A DNA stretch of 20,373 nucleotides. It comes from a virus. Location: the IMG/VR virus record IMGVR_UViG_3300030451_001131, positions 1 to 20,373 of that record. The stretch is one strand, 5' to 3'. The notes beneath the pieces were generated by a model. That model was not told where the DNA came from and ran no database searches. It saw only the letters and a program-made list of their open reading frames with translations. The translations under genes and the position numbers were made by a program. Positions 17,465 to 20,373 of the stretch are shown in pieces; positions within the stretch are counted from its first letter, which is position 1; each line of letters starts with the position of its first letter.

Positions 17465-17689
17465 CTATTTATCCTCTTTCTGAACCAAAGTATTAACAAG
17501 TGCTTTAAGTTCCGCTACTTCATCTTTTAAAGTTGCCATTTCCGCTTCTTTCCTCTTTGCTTCTTTTCGAGCTTTTCTGTAAGCCTCATATGCAGTTACG
17601 TCAGTATTCAAAATTGCATTAGAATTTGGATCCCTGCCAAGTTGAGTATGTCCCTCGACAGGAATCAGTTCAATTACATCTTTTTCCAT
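17465..17689 (-). CDS. Small coiled-coil structural protein (74 aa)
   Basis: Residues 8-30 (LIPVEGHTQLGRDPNSNAIL) form a compact conserved-looking head; residues 33-71 are a highly charged helix (AYRKARKEAKRKEAEM, then LKDEVAELKALVNTLVQ) that predicts a coiled coil. Proteins with VEGHTxLGRDPNSxAIxN followed by a coiled coil occur next to structural genes in T4-like cyanophages. The ATG shares its A with the TAA of the upstream structural gene (TAATG at 17687-17691) and no strong ribosome site is visible, so translation is probably coupled. The stop lies within a late promoter box. The role is unknown; a scaffold or oligomerisation helper for the preceding structural protein is possible. Confidence 0.88.
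   Translation of the reverse strand: MEKDVIELIPVEGHTQLGRDPNSNAILNTDVTAYEAYRKARKEAKRKEAEMATLKDEVAELKALVNTLVQKEDK
17466..17473 (-). promoter_or_regulatory. T4-type late promoter (GATAAATA) overlapping a stop codon
   Basis: The minus strand reads GATAAATA, matching the cyanophage late consensus NATAAATA. Two bases of the TAG stop of the 74-aa coiled-coil gene (17465-17467) fall inside the box. A start 5-7 bases downstream gives a leader of about 25 bases before the ATG at 17435. It would drive the 112-aa, 73-aa and 558-aa genes and probably read on into the giant fibre gene. Confidence 0.75.
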
Positions 17690-20373
17690 TATGCTAACGC
17701 TATTGCTCTAAAGTCTTTTACTCTAGGTATGTATGGTTGTCTCCAACTTAGAAGACTGATCTTAATCTGGAATGCATCAAAGTCATCAGTATCCTCTACA
17801 CTAAATTCATAATCAGTAAATGTGGTTAAATCATTTTGAGGAACTAACTCACCGCTATCTGGTTTTCCATCAGTATTAAAGAACTGGAATGGTAGGTCGT
17901 CAAGATTACCTGCATAACCAACAGGCACTAACTTATACATCACAACAATCTTAGACTGATTGAATGTATTGGCAGCAAGCATGACCTTAATACCACTAGC
18001 ACTCTTCTCTAGTCTTGCTACCTTAGTAATATAGTTAGCAGCACACTCACCACCGATACCTGAGGTTGGAGTGATGTTATTGTACTGGTTTGCTGTAGTG
18101 ATAACAGCACACTGAGTTAAATCAATTACAGGAGATAAATGCGATACCTCAGTACCAAGAGTTATTTCCATAGTAAATGACTTAGCACTGTTCATTCTAT
18201 TGATCTCATTTAACTGATTAGCAATAATCTTAGTATCTGGGAAGTAATTCTCCTCAGCAATAGTAATGTCTTGCCATGCAGCATCCTTAGTAAATGATGT
18301 CTCTGCAGTCTCGCCAGCAGGGAAAGGACCACATGAGGTTCCGCTAGTACCTTTGACTCTAGCAATGATACTTGTCATTGGTTCTACCTGACTCTGTATC
18401 TGTGGTGTAAGAACATCCCAAGGAACGTTTTGCGATACAACCATATTAGGTCCACCACAGTTAATACTCTTACCTGCATTCTTACCAGTAATCTTCAAGT
18501 TGTAAGAGTGTGGACTATTAATAGAAATCAATCCACCTGTAGCACTATTATGAGTTGTATTGATTAAGGTCAATGGAATACCTGCAAGGTTATAGCATTG
18601 TACAACTGCATCATTAGCATGTGTTAATCCAGTACCTGAACCCGAAGTTCCTGAATAATTTCTACCAGCAGCATTTATAGTAATGGTATTACCTGAGACA
18701 CTTTCATATGCAATAATCTCATCTTGACTACCATCTTCAGCAGCTCCAAGTATCTTAAGGAAACCAAGATTAGTACTACTAATAGGAGAACCACCTATGT
18801 TTGGACTTGCTGTATTACCATGGAATTGAGATGCATCATCAACAGTTAATGAAAGATCAGTTGCAGATAATCCATTTACCATATTAATAGCAGTATCTGC
18901 TACTTCAGAGACTGCTCCACTAAGTTCAATATAGTTGAGATTAGACTGCATACCATGATTACTATGGAATATTCTGATCTCATCAGTAGCTTGATTAGGT
19001 AAAGCGGTAGATGTTGTCTGGATTGCATTAGACCTTAGATTCAAATATCCACCATTTGCTTCACCTAATTGTGCATTTTCTAGTACAAGTGTACTATTTG
19101 CTAATGTAGATGGAATTGTAAACTCTGCTCTATAGATCTTAAACATAAGATCCTCATATTGGGTAGGAGTCCAAGTAGAAGCGTTTTGAGACTTAAATAA
19201 GACACCGATGTATGGTTGTTCGGATATTTTCTCTCCTGCATGTGCAGCATCAATAGCATCTCTACCAAGTAATGATATGAATACCTTATACTGGTTAGAA
19301 TCAGATGTAAGAACAAGTGCATGTTCCTTTCTAAATGGAAGGAATACAGGTGCTTTAAATGTAAACGTAGTAGGTTTAGAAGCATCTGTAGATGTGAATA
19401 CATCATCAGGATCTTTAACTACTTTAGATAAAGGTAGAATATCCTGTGTTGGAGTTCCATTTTCTACAGTTCTAATATCCAAAGCAACAGGTATTTCAGC
19501 GTCTTTAGTGAAGAAGAATAAATCAACCTTAGTTAAGTACACACCACCTTCAAGAACTGAGTCCTCAACTAGGAATGTTTGTGCTAGTGGGTCACACCAT
19601 CTAGTCTCTGTTTCCTTCGATACACTAGAACTAGTCAAAGTTCTAGCATCCTTCATATCCTCAGATGTCACCTTAGCATTTCTAACTGAGATAATTGTCT
19701 CCTGAGTTGTTTGTAATAAACCTGAAGATGTAAATTCTGCTTCACCGTTAGAATCTGATACACCAACTACCTTACTATTATCAGCAGTGTCGCTCAATCT
19801 GAATAGTTTAGTACCAGTCTTAAATTTCTGATTACCTTTAACATTTGGGGCATCAATAAAGAATGATCCTCTTAATTTACCTTTCTTGTCAGTAACTAAG
19901 TCTTTATTATTAACCTTAGCAATAGCACCAGATGTTTCACCAACAATATAGTCATTGATCTTAGGTGAACCATAATATGTTCCTTTTGCCTGATCAGCAA
20001 GAGACTTAGTATCAATATTAATGAATGCCAAGTTAGACTTGTAATCACTAATAGATGTAATATCTGAACCGTCTAATGGGTTAATTTGGAATCCTTCGTT
20101 TGGAGCTGCAACTCTTCCTTTAAATCTAAACTTACCATTTCCTTTAGTAACATGAACTGTCTCCCCAATCTGGAATGGAATACTATTTGTCTTCGCATCA
20201 GTAGATGGATCTTTTACCAATCCCATGATTTTAGGTGTAACTAATTTCTTGGGAAGTGCAATACCATCAAAGAAGGCATAGAACTTAGTTCTTGGTTTTA
20301 GTTTCTGACATACAAACTCAATGTTTCTAGAACGCATAAACTGAATATGCTCAACAGAAACAACTCTACTACC
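17689..20373 (-). CDS. Large tail/baseplate-associated structural protein (partial, 5' end outside window)
   Basis: The frame is open from the right edge to the TAA at 17689-17691, giving 894 visible residues. The first in-frame Met (20337) is internal: it is preceded by GSRVVSVEHIQF without a stop, and FMRSRNIEF...KPRTKFYAFFDG is a mid-protein motif of large cyanophage structural proteins. Further landmarks are WCDPLAQTFLVED (bases near 19596), VDLFFFTKDAEIPVALDIRT, EQPYIGVLFKSQNASTWTP and QYEDLMFKIYRAEF, all recalled as conserved in this family. The C-terminal third carries LSLTVDDASQFHG, EEIIAYESVSG-like strands (seen as DEIIAYESVSGNT) and ends YIPRVKDFRAIALA. It is likely a large tail or baseplate-linked protein. 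It is coupled by TAATG to the 74-aa gene. Total length is unknown. Confidence 0.93.
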   Translation of the reverse strand, partial: GSRVVSVEHIQFMRSRNIEFVCQKLKPRTKFYAFFDGIALPKKLVTPKIMGLVKDPSTDAKTNSIPFQIGETVHVTKGNGKFRFKGRVAAPNEGFQINPLDGSDITSISDYKSNLAFINIDTKSLADQAKGTYYGSPKINDYIVGETSGAIAKVNNKDLVTDKKGKLRGSFFIDAPNVKGNQKFKTGTKLFRLSDTADNSKVVGVSDSNGEAEFTSSGLLQTTQETIISVRNAKVTSEDMKDARTLTSSSVSKETETRWCDPLAQTFLVEDSVLEGGVYLTKVDLFFFTKDAEIPVALDIRTVENGTPTQDILPLSKVVKDPDDVFTSTDASKPTTFTFKAPVFLPFRKEHALVLTSDSNQYKVFISLLGRDAIDAAHAGEKISEQPYIGVLFKSQNASTWTPTQYEDLMFKIYRAEFTIPSTLANSTLVLENAQLGEANGGYLNLRSNAIQTTSTALPNQATDEIRIFHSNHGMQSNLNYIELSGAVSEVADTAINMVNGLSATDLSLTVDDASQFHGNTASPNIGGSPISSTNLGFLKILGAAEDGSQDEIIAYESVSGNTITINAAGRNYSGTSGSGTGLTHANDAVVQCYNLAGIPLTLINTTHNSATGGLISINSPHSYNLKITGKNAGKSINCGGPNMVVSQNVPWDVLTPQIQSQVEPMTSIIARVKGTSGTSCGPFPAGETAETSFTKDAAWQDITIAEENYFPDTKIIANQLNEINRMNSAKSFTMEITLGTEVSHLSPVIDLTQCAVITTANQYNNITPTSGIGGECAANYITKVARLEKSASGIKVMLAANTFNQSKIVVMYKLVPVGYAGNLDDLPFQFFNTDGKPDSGELVPQNDLTTFTDYEFSVEDTDDFDAFQIKISLLSWRQPYIPRVKDFRAIALA

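Noticed and set aside
19208-19705. Plus-strand open frame of 165 codons
   Set aside because: It lies antisense inside the well-supported right-edge structural gene, has no ribosome site and shows no recognisable motif.

Overview
This window is late-gene sequence from a tailed bacteriophage. It is AT-rich by eye and fully coding on the minus strand, with intergenic gaps of no more than about 30 bases. The gene set, the conserved protein motifs and two T4-type late promoter boxes (NATAAATA) point to a marine T4-like myovirus of the kind that infects Prochlorococcus or Synechococcus. A related marine myovirus on another host, such as a pelagiphage, cannot be excluded because no lineage marker (terminase, portal, major capsid protein, photosynthesis gene) lies in the window.

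Layout in transcription order, from high to low coordinates on the minus strand: (1) the 3' part of a large tail or baseplate-associated structural protein entering from the right edge (17689-20373); (2) a small coiled-coil protein coupled to it by TAATG (17465-17689); (3) a late promoter, then a 112-aa beta-sandwich protein resembling upper-baseplate (BppU-like) N-terminal domains, a 73-aa glycine-rich protein and a 558-aa tail-fibre-like protein, joined by two further TAATG junctions (17435 down to 15200); (4) a 73-aa coiled-coil protein with an acidic tail that overlaps the next gene out of frame by 71 bases; (5) a 2505-aa giant fibre/adhesin (7517-15034) with an Mtd-like N-terminus, a predicted beta-helix, a LamG lectin-like domain, about a dozen GxGY repeats and a cupredoxin-like domain with a complete type-I copper ligand set; (6) a second late promoter overlapping the stop of that gene, then a 177-aa structural protein; (7) a second giant gene, at least 2316 codons, open from its ATG at 6948 to the left edge. 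It starts with a pectate-lyase-like beta-helix half, continues through a long series of repeated modules and resumes beta-helix-type sequence in its last visible residues.

All genes probably build the distal tail: baseplate-attached proteins, fibre adaptors and very large host-contact fibres. The two promoters divide the block into at least two late transcription units. Within units, expression seems to rely on stop-start overlaps and on a recurring GGGGGTA element near gene ends. Every substantial plus-strand reading frame is a shadow of these genes. No RNA genes, integrases, transposons, CRISPR arrays or metabolic genes were seen.
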